From JAFKFI01 sp963795435 (GTDB taxonomy: Bacteria; Pseudomonadota; Alphaproteobacteria; Acetobacterales; Acetobacteraceae), in contig CAWCHV010000006.1 of NCBI GenBank assembly GCA_963795435.1, forward strand, positions 1-64,000: a stretch of 64,000 bases of DNA. The letters run 5' to 3'. Positions 26,853-34,911 of this stretch are shown here, piece after piece. Every line of letters starts with the position of its first letter. The first letter of the stretch is position 1. Both the position numbers and the translations under genes were made by a program. The notes under the pieces are model-generated. The model made no database searches and had not been told where the DNA came from. It saw only the letters and a list, made by a program, of their open reading frames with translations.

Positions 26853-27104
26853 TCACCCCGACATATCGGCGTAAGGTGTCGCGCTTGGACCGCCATCTCC
26901 ATCTGCGTTGCCCGCCCAGCCGTCGCCGCCTCGCCCCTGTCCAGTAAACCGACTGATAGCCGAGGTGCCATCCGGGCATGCCGCCGCTTGGAACCAGCCC
27001 GAACATCGGGGCATGGGCGTCTTGCCGTCAGTCATGAGCGGAGCAGCGCCCGCCATGCTTGCGACAACCCCGAGAGCGCCCGCAAAGATCATTGACCTCA
27101 GCAT
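26853..27104 (-). CDS. Small secreted protein, unknown
   Basis: An 83-residue protein starting at ATG 27104 with AGGAGA 8 bases upstream. Residues 1 to about 21 form a Sec signal (MLRSMIFAGALGVVASMAGA). The mature part contains two Cys (PRCSGW and AAACPDG), then a Gly/Asp/Asn-rich tail. No family recognised. The strong ribosome site and signal peptide support a real gene in a region that otherwise looks empty. Confidence 0.5.
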   Translation of the reverse strand: MLRSMIFAGALGVVASMAGAAPLMTDGKTPMPRCSGWFQAAACPDGTSAISRFTGQGRGGDGWAGNADGDGGPSATPYADMSG

Positions 27105-27502
27105 TCCCGTGTCTCCTGTTGCGGCAGGGGGCCTACGATCCCGAGGCCCCAAGCAGCGTTCCATGCACGGCGGATGTTGGCTTCGCCGCCGTCACAGGCC
27201 AATGCGGCCTGCGCATCCCAACATGACCGCCTCGCATGGACGCCGATAGAGTTGTTGACCGGATCGCCGCTCGCGACCGCGGCCTTCGAGCGATCCATTC
27301 GATGATGGCGCTGGTCGGAATGGGGTCTCATCATTCGTCGCCTGCACCGGCCCATGACGAGTATGCATGTTGGATTCAGTTTCGCGCGACCGCTGTCACC
27401 CCATGTGAGGACAGGCGATGCGGTCCAGTCGGATGGCACGTCACCGGAAAATGCGGAATCTGGTCCATGCCAAACTGGGCTGCATCACATCGGAGAACGG
27501 TC
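27105..27502. other. Gene-poor stretch, nothing identified
   Basis: About 400 bases between two small divergent genes. Base composition is more AT-rich than the window average. I found no convincing gene, hairpin or promoter. A 113-residue open frame on the minus strand (27098-27439) has no recognisable features. Confidence 0.4.
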
Positions 27503-27781
27503 ATGACAAGCGCTTTACCAATCGCCGTGGCGATCCTGTGCCTATCTTGCGGTGGCGCATTCGCGCTCGGACTTCATTCAGATACATCGGCCGATTCCCA
27601 GTTCGCTCGGATCGTGCCGACGTCGCGGGGCGCCGTCGTAACCACCGGGCGGATCGGACAGATGCAGACGACCACACTACCGAGCGGCGGTGGGGAGGGC
27701 ATCCTCACGAACAATGGGAATGGTACCAGCACTCTCGTGGGCTCGAATGGCGGCATCACGATAGTGCCGACCCCAAGATAA
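27503..27781 (+). CDS. Small secreted protein, unknown
   Basis: A 92-residue protein from ATG 27503 with GGAGA 7 bases upstream. The first ~21 residues are a signal peptide (ALPIAVAILCLSCGGAFA). The mature chain is rich in Ser, Thr, Gly and Asn (TTLPSGGGEGILTNNGNGTS, ending GGITIVPTPR), a composition seen in extracellular or cell-surface peptides. No family recognised and no catalytic motif. Confidence rests on start signals and the signal peptide. Confidence 0.5.
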   Translation: MTSALPIAVAILCLSCGGAFALGLHSDTSADSQFARIVPTSRGAVVTTGRIGQMQTTTLPSGGGEGILTNNGNGTSTLVGSNGGITIVPTPR

Positions 27782-27927
27782 AAGCCCGAACCGGTCTCCA
27801 GCTCGGTTCGCCGTGGGTTGATGTTCTCCGCGCATGGCGCGGCAATGTGAGTTGCATCCGCCCGTCCACTCGGGCCGGAGTTCATGGCCGCACTCGCGCA
27901 GGCCGCCTGATCGGAAGGAGAAGCGTA

Positions 27928-28809
27928 ATGCAGCTGGGATTCATCGGGTTAGGGAACATGGGTGCGCAAATGGCCCGCAGCCTGCTGCGCGCCGGCCACC
28001 GGGTGACGGTGCACAACCGCACGCGCTCGAAGGCGGAGGCTCTCCAGGGTGACGGCGCGGTCGTCGTCGACAGTCCGGCCGAGGCGGCGCGCGACGCCGA
28101 GGCTGTCATCACCATGCTGGCCGACGATGTTGCGGTGGAGAAGGCGGTGTTCGGTCACGATGGCCTGCTGAATGCCATGCGTGGCAACGCGGTGCACATT
28201 TCCTGCAGCACGATCAGCCTGGCGCTCTCGCGACGGCTGACCGAGGCACATGGCGAGGGCGGTGGGCGCTTCCTAGCGGCCCCCGTGCTCGGCCGCCCCG
28301 AAGCCGCGGCCGCCGGCAAGCTGGTGGTGCTCGCGGGGGGACAGGATCGCACCATCGAGCGCTGTCGGCCGGTGCTGGAGGGGATGGGCCAGCGGACCGT
28401 TGTCGTCGCCGCCGATCCGGTGGGCGCGAATCTCGTGAAGCTGTCGTGCAACTTCATGATTGCCTCGGTGATCGAGAGCCTGGCCGAGGCGATCGCGCTG
28501 GTCCGCAAGGGCGGCATTGATCCGACAGTTTATCTCGACCTGCTGACCAGCACTCTGTTCGACGCGCCGGTGTACCGGACTTACGGCGAGCTAATCGTGC
28601 GGCAGCAATGGCAGCCTCCCGGCTTCAAGCTGCCGCTGGGATTGAAGGACGTCCGGCTCGCGATGGCGGCAGGGGATTTGCACGGCGTGCCGCTGCCGTT
28701 CGCCAGCGTGATCCGCGACCATTACCTCGCGCTGCTGGCGCGCGGCGGCGAGGATCTTGACTGGTCGGCGCTCGGTAAGCTGGCGGCGGAGAACGCCGGC
28801 CTGACATAA
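27928..28809 (+). CDS. 3-hydroxyisobutyrate dehydrogenase-like protein
   Basis: A 293-residue beta-hydroxyacid dehydrogenase. The N-terminal Rossmann site LGFIGLGNMGAQMARSLLRAGH with HNRTRSK after beta-2 points to NADP(H). The substrate segment is changed: the usual DAPVSGG appears as AAPVLGRPEAAAAGKLVVLAGG, a variant found in the GLYR/glyoxylate-succinic semialdehyde branch. The catalytic Lys lies in GANLVKLSCNFM. GGAAGGAG lies 8 bases before ATG 27928. It stands alone between the gene-poor patch and a lysR gene. Substrate not deducible. Confidence 0.88.
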   Translation: MQLGFIGLGNMGAQMARSLLRAGHRVTVHNRTRSKAEALQGDGAVVVDSPAEAARDAEAVITMLADDVAVEKAVFGHDGLLNAMRGNAVHISCSTISLALSRRLTEAHGEGGGRFLAAPVLGRPEAAAAGKLVVLAGGQDRTIERCRPVLEGMGQRTVVVAADPVGANLVKLSCNFMIASVIESLAEAIALVRKGGIDPTVYLDLLTSTLFDAPVYRTYGELIVRQQWQPPGFKLPLGLKDVRLAMAAGDLHGVPLPFASVIRDHYLALLARGGEDLDWSALGKLAAENAGLT

Positions 28810-29081
28810 TCAGGCCGGGTTCCCTCGCAGCCCCTACATCGTCCTGGTCAGCTCGGTGGCGCGCGTGCCGGACTGAGCGAGGCGGTTGTGAAGGGTCTGT
28901 AGTCTTCCACTCCGCCTATCAGCTATGACCCTGGCCGCTGCGTGGCTGGGCGTACCCGCCGCTGCTTCCGCGCATCCGGTTCTTGCCCGCGCGATCCGCT
29001 GCGGAGCCTCGTGCCGCAACGCATGGAGCGCTTGGCGTGCCGCCCCGGTCTGCGCCACCATGCTGGCTGGGAGGGCCTTGC

Positions 29082-29987
29082 ATGAACTGGCGCACGCTCG
29101 ACCTCAACCTGCTCGTTGTGTTTGACGCAGTGATGCAGGAGCGCAGCGCGACCCGCGCCGCGACCAAGCTCAATATGAGCCAGCCCGCGATCAGCCATGC
29201 GCTGGGCCGGTTGCGCGGCGCACTTCGCGACGAACTGTTCGTGCGCACCCCCGAAGGCATGGAGCCGACGCCCTATGCCGAGCGGCTGGCCGGCCCGGTC
29301 CGGGCAGCGCTGGAGAATCTGGATGCCGCGCTCGATGGCGCCGCGGAATTCGATCCGGCAACAGCCGAGCGCGGCTTCTCCGTCGCGGTGGACAACCGGA
29401 CCGCCCTGGTCCTCGCCGCCCCACTCGCGGCTGCCGTTGGAGCCGAGGCCCGGGGGGTGAGCCTCGACCTGCGTCCGAGCGGCACGCTCGATCTCGCCGA
29501 GCGTCTGGATCGTGGCGAGCTGGACCTGGCGCTCGGCGGTCTCGCGGCACCGGGCGAGCGCTTCTCGGATCTGCGGCTGTTCGAGGACGAGTTTGCAGCC
29601 CTGGTGCGCCGCGGCCATCCCGCCGCCATCGACGGGTCACTCGACCTCGACGCGCTGGGTGCCTATCCGCATCTCGTCCTGTCTTCCACGGGCGAGGAGA
29701 CCGCTTTCGTGGACGCCGAGTTGGCCCGGCAGGGCCTGGCACGGCGCATCGCGCTGCGGGCACCGCTGCTTGCGGCGGCGGCGGCGCTGGCGCAGTCGGA
29801 CATGATCGCCGTCATCGGCGAACGCACCGCCCGAGCATTCGCGCTGGCTGCGCCCCTGGAGGTGCTGCGGCTGCCGTTCGCCTCGCCACGCCTGATGACC
29901 GCGATGCTTTGGCATCGCAGGCTCGACGACGTGCCAGCGCATCGCTGGTTGCGGAATCTCGTGCTGCGGGTGGCACGAAGGCTGTAG
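29082..29987 (+). CDS. LysR family transcriptional regulator
   Basis: A 301-residue LysR-type regulator. N-terminal winged helix: LDLNLLVVFDAVMQERSATRAA and LNMSQPAISHALGRLRGALRDELFVRT, the standard family core. The rest is a periplasmic-binding-like effector domain. Start ATG 29082, supported by GGGAGG 7 bases upstream. It is followed in the same orientation by a perfect palindrome (29997-30025), a small secreted protein and an RND efflux pump, which it probably controls. Effector unknown. Confidence 0.92.
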   Translation: MNWRTLDLNLLVVFDAVMQERSATRAATKLNMSQPAISHALGRLRGALRDELFVRTPEGMEPTPYAERLAGPVRAALENLDAALDGAAEFDPATAERGFSVAVDNRTALVLAAPLAAAVGAEARGVSLDLRPSGTLDLAERLDRGELDLALGGLAAPGERFSDLRLFEDEFAALVRRGHPAAIDGSLDLDALGAYPHLVLSSTGEETAFVDAELARQGLARRIALRAPLLAAAAALAQSDMIAVIGERTARAFALAAPLEVLRLPFASPRLMTAMLWHRRLDDVPAHRWLRNLVLRVARRL

Positions 29988-29996
29988 CCGTACATC

Positions 29997-30025
29997 CTGG
30001 TACATGCTGAGGCTGCATGTACCAG
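29997..30025. promoter_or_regulatory. 11-bp perfect inverted repeat, candidate operator
   Basis: CTGGTACATGC (29997-30007) and its exact complement GCATGTACCAG (30015-30025) with a 7-base spacer. It starts ten bases after the lysR stop and ends 91 bases before the next gene. Not G+C-rich and without a U run, so an operator is more likely than a terminator. A further TACAT lies directly to the left. Confidence 0.5.
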
Positions 30026-30116
30026 TGACGACACCGCATTGGTCCGCGAGTGGCGAACCGACCTTATCTGGCCGGGGTGGCGCTGATGCCGCCCTCAGCC
30101 AGAAGGGAGAGTTCAA

Positions 30117-30371
30117 ATGCCCAACATCCTGACCCGGACCAAGCTCGCGCTCGCGATTCTCGCCGTCGCGGCCACCCCCGCCTTCGCAGAGGTCACCGCG
30201 CTCCAGCGTTACGAAACCGGCGCACACCTGCAGCACATGAGCGCCCCGCAGAAGCCGCAGGTTCTCGCGCAGGCCGAGGGCACGCGCAGCGGCAACACGA
30301 GGTACGGACGCAGCTATGCCGCAGCCGAACAGACCGGGGTCGACAACGGCGCGTATCCGCAGAACGCCTGA
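30117..30371 (+). CDS. Small secreted protein ahead of efflux pump
   Basis: An 84-residue protein with AAGGGAGAG upstream of ATG 30117 and a clear signal peptide (LALAILAVAATPAFA, cleaved at about residue 24). The mature ~60 residues (LQRYETGAHLQHMSAPQKPQ, then TRSGNTRYGRSYAAAEQTG) have no Cys and match no family I know. It resembles small DUF-type periplasmic proteins encoded beside efflux genes. It lies 85 bases upstream of the adaptor gene on the same strand, so it is likely part of the pump operon. Confidence 0.65.
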   Translation: MPNILTRTKLALAILAVAATPAFAEVTALQRYETGAHLQHMSAPQKPQVLAQAEGTRSGNTRYGRSYAAAEQTGVDNGAYPQNA

Positions 30372-30456
30372 GCCGCATGACCGCGGTGCCGACAACCGGC
30401 GCCGCGGTTCGCGCTGCGCTCACCTTCATCGCACGGCGAGACGAAAGACAGAATAG

Positions 30457-31626
30457 ATGACGCGACACCCTGTCATTCTTGGTTTCCTGGCCGCAGTCGG
30501 GGCCGGCGGCGTGAGTGCGTGGTATGTCTACGGCGCCACCCCTGTGCCACCACAATCCCAGGCCGCCGCACCCGCAGTACCGGTCGTCGCGGCGAAAGTC
30601 CAGGTCTCCGACGTGCCGGTCGTGCTGACAGGCATCGGAACGGTGATGGCGTACAACGTCGTGGACGTGCACGCACAGGTTACCGGGACGATCGACCGGA
30701 TCGGTTTCATCGAAGGTCAGACGGTGCACCCCGGCAGCCTCATTGCCCAGCTCGATCCGCGTCCGTACCAGGCGGCATTGCAGCAGGCCGAAGCAAACCT
30801 AGCGCGCGATCAGGCCCACCTGGAAAACGCGCAGGCCAACCTCAACCGGTTCGTCCCGCTTATGCAAAAGGGCTTCGCGTCGGCACAGCAGGTCGCCAAC
30901 CAGGAGGCGGCGGTGAGCGAGACGCAATCCGCCGTCACCAGCGACAAGGCTGCGATCTTCAACGCGCAGACACAGCTCGGCTACACCACGATCACCTCGC
31001 CGATCGACGGCGTCACCGGCATCCGCCGGGTCGACGTGGGCAATATCGTCCAGCCCAGTTCCGCGACGCCCGTCGTGACGATCACGCAGATACAGCCGAT
31101 CTCGGTGGTCTTCACGCTGCCACAGAAGGATCTGCCCGTCGTGCAGAAGGCGATGAGCAAGAGCGCCCTGAGCGCCACCGCCTACGGCCAGGACGGTCAT
31201 AGCAAGCTCGGCGACGGCACGCTCCTCCTGGTTGACAACACCATCAGCGCAAGCTCCGGGACGGTGCAGCTCAAGGCGACCTTCCCAAACCAGAATCGGG
31301 AGTTGTGGCCCGGGGAGTTCGTAAACATTCGCCTCACCGTCTCGGTCCGGCACGGAGGCGTCACGGTGCCCCTGACTGCTCTGCAGCAAGCCCAGAGCGG
31401 TTCACTGGTCTACGTCGTCGGGCCAGACGGCGCCGTGCAACAGCGCCCGGTTACGATCGCCGAGACCCTCGACGGTCGCGCCTTGATCGACGGCGGGCTG
31501 CAGGCGGGAGACACGGTTGTCACCGCCGGTCAGTATCGGCTCAGCGACGGCGTCAAGGTCGCCGAGCTCCCGTCAAGTGATCCGCGCGTGCAGAACTCCT
31601 CCGAAGCCAGCGCAGGAATGCTGTGA
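30457..31626 (+). CDS. RND efflux periplasmic adaptor (MdtA-like)
   Basis: A 389-residue membrane-fusion protein. An N-terminal membrane anchor (HPVILGFLAAVGAGGVSAWYV) is followed by the lipoyl half-motif VDVHAQVTGTIDRIGFIEGQ, an alpha-hairpin coiled coil rich in Gln/Ala, the second lipoyl half (YTTITSPIDGVTGIRRVDVG) and the beta-barrel. Closest in pattern to MdtA. It bridges the inner-membrane pump to an outer-membrane channel, which is not encoded here. Its TGA overlaps the pump gene start, so expression is coupled. Confidence 0.93.
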   Translation: MTRHPVILGFLAAVGAGGVSAWYVYGATPVPPQSQAAAPAVPVVAAKVQVSDVPVVLTGIGTVMAYNVVDVHAQVTGTIDRIGFIEGQTVHPGSLIAQLDPRPYQAALQQAEANLARDQAHLENAQANLNRFVPLMQKGFASAQQVANQEAAVSETQSAVTSDKAAIFNAQTQLGYTTITSPIDGVTGIRRVDVGNIVQPSSATPVVTITQIQPISVVFTLPQKDLPVVQKAMSKSALSATAYGQDGHSKLGDGTLLLVDNTISASSGTVQLKATFPNQNRELWPGEFVNIRLTVSVRHGGVTVPLTALQQAQSGSLVYVVGPDGAVQQRPVTIAETLDGRALIDGGLQAGDTVVTAGQYRLSDGVKVAELPSSDPRVQNSSEASAGML

Positions 31627-34600
31627 TGAGCATGTCCGCTTCCTTCATCCGCCGCCCGGTCGCAACCGCGCTGCTGATGGTGGCGATCGTCCTGCTCGGT
31701 GGCACGGCCTATGAACTGCTGCCCGTTGCCGCACTGCCGAGCGTCTCGTTTCCCACGATCTCGGTCACGGCCCAATTGCCCGGTGCGGACCCGCAGACGA
31801 TGGCCTCGTCTGTCGCGACGCCGCTCGAGAAGCAGTTCGGCCAAATCCCCTATCTGACGCAAATGACCTCGGCCAGCTCGCTGGGCAACACGCAGATCAC
31901 GCTGCAATTCGCGTTGAACGACGATATCAATGCAGCGGCGCAGTTGGTGCAGACCGCGATCAACGCGGCATCGGGCCAGCTGCCAAAGAACATGCCGACC
32001 CCGCCGACCTATCACGAGACCAATCCGGCGGACGCACCTGTGCTGGTGCTCGGCGTCACCTCGGACTCTTTGCCGATCACCACGGTGGACGATTACGCCG
32101 AAAGCATTCTGGCCCAGAAGTTGTCGCAGGTGCCTGGGGTCGGACTGGTCGGGATCGGCGGCGAGCAGCATCCGGCGACCCGCGTGCAGTTCGATCCCGC
32201 GCAGTTGGCCGCCAATGGCCTGGATCTGGAGGCCGTCCGGACCGCGCTCACCAACGTGAGCGTCGATCAGCCCAAGGGCTCGCTCTATGGCAATGCCCGT
32301 GCCTACACGCTGCAGACCGACGACCAGATCCTGACCCCGGCCGACTGGGACAAGCAGATCATCGCTTACCGCAACGGTGGCCCGATCAGGGTCTCGGATG
32401 TCGGCAAGGCCGTGGTCGGACCGCAGGACGTAAGCTTGAAAGGCTGGGTCAATCTCCATCCTGGAATCGTCCTCGCCATCCAGCGGCTTCCCGGCGCCAA
32501 TGTGATTAGTACGGTCCAGGCGATCAAGGCAGCATTGCCGCAGCTCCAGGCCGCCATCCCGCCCACCATCAAGGTCTCGGTGATCTCCGATCGTACGACG
32601 ACCATCCGCGCCTCGGTGGCCGACGTGCAATTCACCCTGCTGCTCACGATTGCGCTGGTCGTCGGCGTCATCTTCCTGTTTCTGCGCAACGCTTGGGCGA
32701 CCCTCATTCCGGCAATCGCGGTGCCGGTGTCGATCATCGCCACGTTCGGGATGATGTATGCTCTTGGCTACAGCCTCGATAATCTGTCTCTGATGGGGCT
32801 GTCGATCGCGGTCGGCTTCGTCGTCGACGACGCGATCGTGATGGTCGAGAACATCGCCCGTCATATCGAGATGGGCAAGACGCCGATGCAGGCCGCCCTC
32901 GATGGCGCGGGCGAGATCGGCTTCACCATCCTCTCGATCTCCATATCGCTGGTCGCCGTGTTCATCCCGCTGTTGCTGATGAGCGGCATGGTCGGCCGCA
33001 TGTTCCAGGAGTTCGCTGTCACCGTGACGGTCGCGATCGCGGTGTCGGTGCTGGTCTCGCTGACATTGACGCCCACGATGGCGGCGCGGCTGCTGCGGCG
33101 TGAGCACCCGGAGCAGCAGGGCCGGATATCGCGCGCGCTGGAGCGGTGCTTCGACGCACTGCTTGCCGCCTATGACCGCGCCCTGGTCGTCGCGCTGCGC
33201 TACCGCTTCGCCACCCTGATGGTGATGCTGGGGACCGTCGTTGGGGTGGGGGTGCTGTTCGTCGTCATCCCGAAGGGCTTCTTCCCCGAGCAGGATACCG
33301 GCCTCATCCTCGGCATCACCGAAGCGGCGGAGGACGTCTCGCCGGCCGGCATGTCGGCGATCCAGCAGCAGGTAATCGGCTTGGCGTTGAAGGATCCGGC
33401 GGTCGCATCGGTCGGCGCCTATATCGGTGCCGGAGGAGCCACGTCGACCGAGAATCAGGGGCGTATCTTCATTGCGCTGAAGCCGCGGCCGACACGCTCC
33501 CCGATCACGCAAGTGATGACCCGGCTCGGCCAGGCGATGCACGCGATGGTTGGTGTTCGGCTGTTCATGCAGCCGGTGCAGGACATCAACATCGGCGGCC
33601 GCATGACCGCGACCCAGTACCGGTACACCTTGACGGATGTCGACATGAACGAGCTGAACCGGTGGGCGCCGATCGTGCAGAACGCGCTGGGGAAGCTGCC
33701 GCAGCTCACCGATCTGACCAGCGACCAGCAATCCGCGGCACCGCAACTCAAGCTGCGGATCAACCGGGACGTCGCTTCGCGGTTGGGCATCGATCCAGCC
33801 AGCATCGACGCGGTGCTGTACGACGCCTTTGGGCAGCGTCCGATCTCGCAGCTTTTCACCAGCCTCAACCAGTACTTCGTTATCATGGAGGTCGATCCGG
33901 GCTTCCAGCTCGGACCCGATGCGCTGAAGCGGATCTACGTCAAATCGCAAACCTCCGGCATGGTGCCATTGAGCGAGCTCGTCACGCAGCAATCCACCGT
34001 GGCGCCGCTGTCGGTCAACCACCAGGGTCAGTTCCCGTCGGTAACTCTCAGTTTCAATCTGAAGGGCAACGCGCCGCTGGGGCCGGCCGTGACCGCGATC
34101 GACAGCGCGATGGCGCAACTGAATGTGCCACCGACCATCAGCGCCAGCTTCCAGGGGAACGCGCAGGCATTCCAATCATCGCTCTCCAGCACGCCGATCC
34201 TGATCCTGGCCGCGCTTGTCGCCGTCTACCTCATCCTGGGAATGCTGTACGAGAACACGATCCATCCATTGACGATCATCTCCACCCTGCCTTCGGCAGG
34301 CCTCGGCGCCCTCATGGTTCTGCTCCTCTTCGGCTTCGGCCTCGATGTGATGGGGATCATCGGCATCATCCTGCTGATCGGCATCGTCAAGAAGAACGGC
34401 ATCATGCTGGTGGATTTCGCACTGGAAGCCGAACGGCACCGCGGACTGACCTCCGAGGAGGCAATCCACGAGGCTTGCCGATTGCGTTTCCGCCCGATTT
34501 TGATGACGACGATGTGTGCCCTGTTGGGCGGTTTGCCGCTGATGCTGGGTACCGGAACCGGCTCGGAGCTACGCCAGCCGCTCGGGTACGCGATGGTGGG

Positions 34601-34733
34601 CGGGCTTGTCGTGTCCCAGCTGCTGACGCTGTTCACGACGCCGGTGATCTACCTGTACATGGAACGCCTGATGGACCTGGTCAGCCGGATCCGCCGGCGG
34701 CCCGCCCGGCGCGACGTGATGCCGGCGGAATGA
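31626..34733 (+). CDS. RND efflux transporter permease (MdtB/MdtC-like)
   Basis: A 1035-residue hydrophobic pump of the HAE-RND family with twelve membrane helices and two large periplasmic loops. The N terminus SASFIRRPVATALLMVAIVL and the proton-relay Asp pair D401-D402 (VGFVVDDAIVMVENIARH) are intact, as is the second-half DVMGIIGIILLIGIVKKNGI. It exports drugs, bile salts or phenolics in related systems; the substrate is not visible here. ATG 31626 is preferred (AGGA 8 bases upstream); GTG 31623 is possible. Only one pump gene follows, unlike the mdtBC pair. Confidence 0.95.
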   Translation: MSMSASFIRRPVATALLMVAIVLLGGTAYELLPVAALPSVSFPTISVTAQLPGADPQTMASSVATPLEKQFGQIPYLTQMTSASSLGNTQITLQFALNDDINAAAQLVQTAINAASGQLPKNMPTPPTYHETNPADAPVLVLGVTSDSLPITTVDDYAESILAQKLSQVPGVGLVGIGGEQHPATRVQFDPAQLAANGLDLEAVRTALTNVSVDQPKGSLYGNARAYTLQTDDQILTPADWDKQIIAYRNGGPIRVSDVGKAVVGPQDVSLKGWVNLHPGIVLAIQRLPGANVISTVQAIKAALPQLQAAIPPTIKVSVISDRTTTIRASVADVQFTLLLTIALVVGVIFLFLRNAWATLIPAIAVPVSIIATFGMMYALGYSLDNLSLMGLSIAVGFVVDDAIVMVENIARHIEMGKTPMQAALDGAGEIGFTILSISISLVAVFIPLLLMSGMVGRMFQEFAVTVTVAIAVSVLVSLTLTPTMAARLLRREHPEQQGRISRALERCFDALLAAYDRALVVALRYRFATLMVMLGTVVGVGVLFVVIPKGFFPEQDTGLILGITEAAEDVSPAGMSAIQQQVIGLALKDPAVASVGAYIGAGGATSTENQGRIFIALKPRPTRSPITQVMTRLGQAMHAMVGVRLFMQPVQDINIGGRMTATQYRYTLTDVDMNELNRWAPIVQNALGKLPQLTDLTSDQQSAAPQLKLRINRDVASRLGIDPASIDAVLYDAFGQRPISQLFTSLNQYFVIMEVDPGFQLGPDALKRIYVKSQTSGMVPLSELVTQQSTVAPLSVNHQGQFPSVTLSFNLKGNAPLGPAVTAIDSAMAQLNVPPTISASFQGNAQAFQSSLSSTPILILAALVAVYLILGMLYENTIHPLTIISTLPSAGLGALMVLLLFGFGLDVMGIIGIILLIGIVKKNGIMLVDFALEAERHRGLTSEEAIHEACRLRFRPILMTTMCALLGGLPLMLGTGTGSELRQPLGYAMVGGLVVSQLLTLFTTPVIYLYMERLMDLVSRIRRRPARRDVMPAE

Positions 34734-34771
34734 TCGCTGCGCCGGTATCCGCACCGCGATCGAGGCGAGAT

Positions 34772-34888
34772 GGCGCGGACGGCGCGATTGCGGGCGATCG
34801 CCTCCGCGACCAGACCGGTTTGGGCCGCCACATCCAGCACCGTCTGACCGGGCTGCAGGCGCGCCGCCGCGCACGCGCTATGGCGCTC
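34772..34888 (-). pseudogene. Remnant of a SAM-dependent methyltransferase
   Basis: Minus-strand reading gives about 39 residues ending in a methyltransferase motif I: LQPGQTVLDVAAQTGLVAEA, comparable to UbiE-type LDVAAGTGLVA. No start codon and no remaining domain, so it looks like a decayed fragment next to the lower-G+C hydrolase gene. Confidence 0.4.
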
Positions 34889-34911
34889 AGTTGGTTGCCG
34901 GCACTGGAACC

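Noticed and set aside
28925..29125. A short plus-strand frame starting like a signal peptide, upstream of lysR
   Set aside because: No ribosome site, overlaps the lysR start in another frame and has no plausible mature protein.
31530..34175. An 881-codon minus-strand frame
   Set aside because: Shadow of the RND pump gene; His/Arg/Asp-rich composition and no domain.
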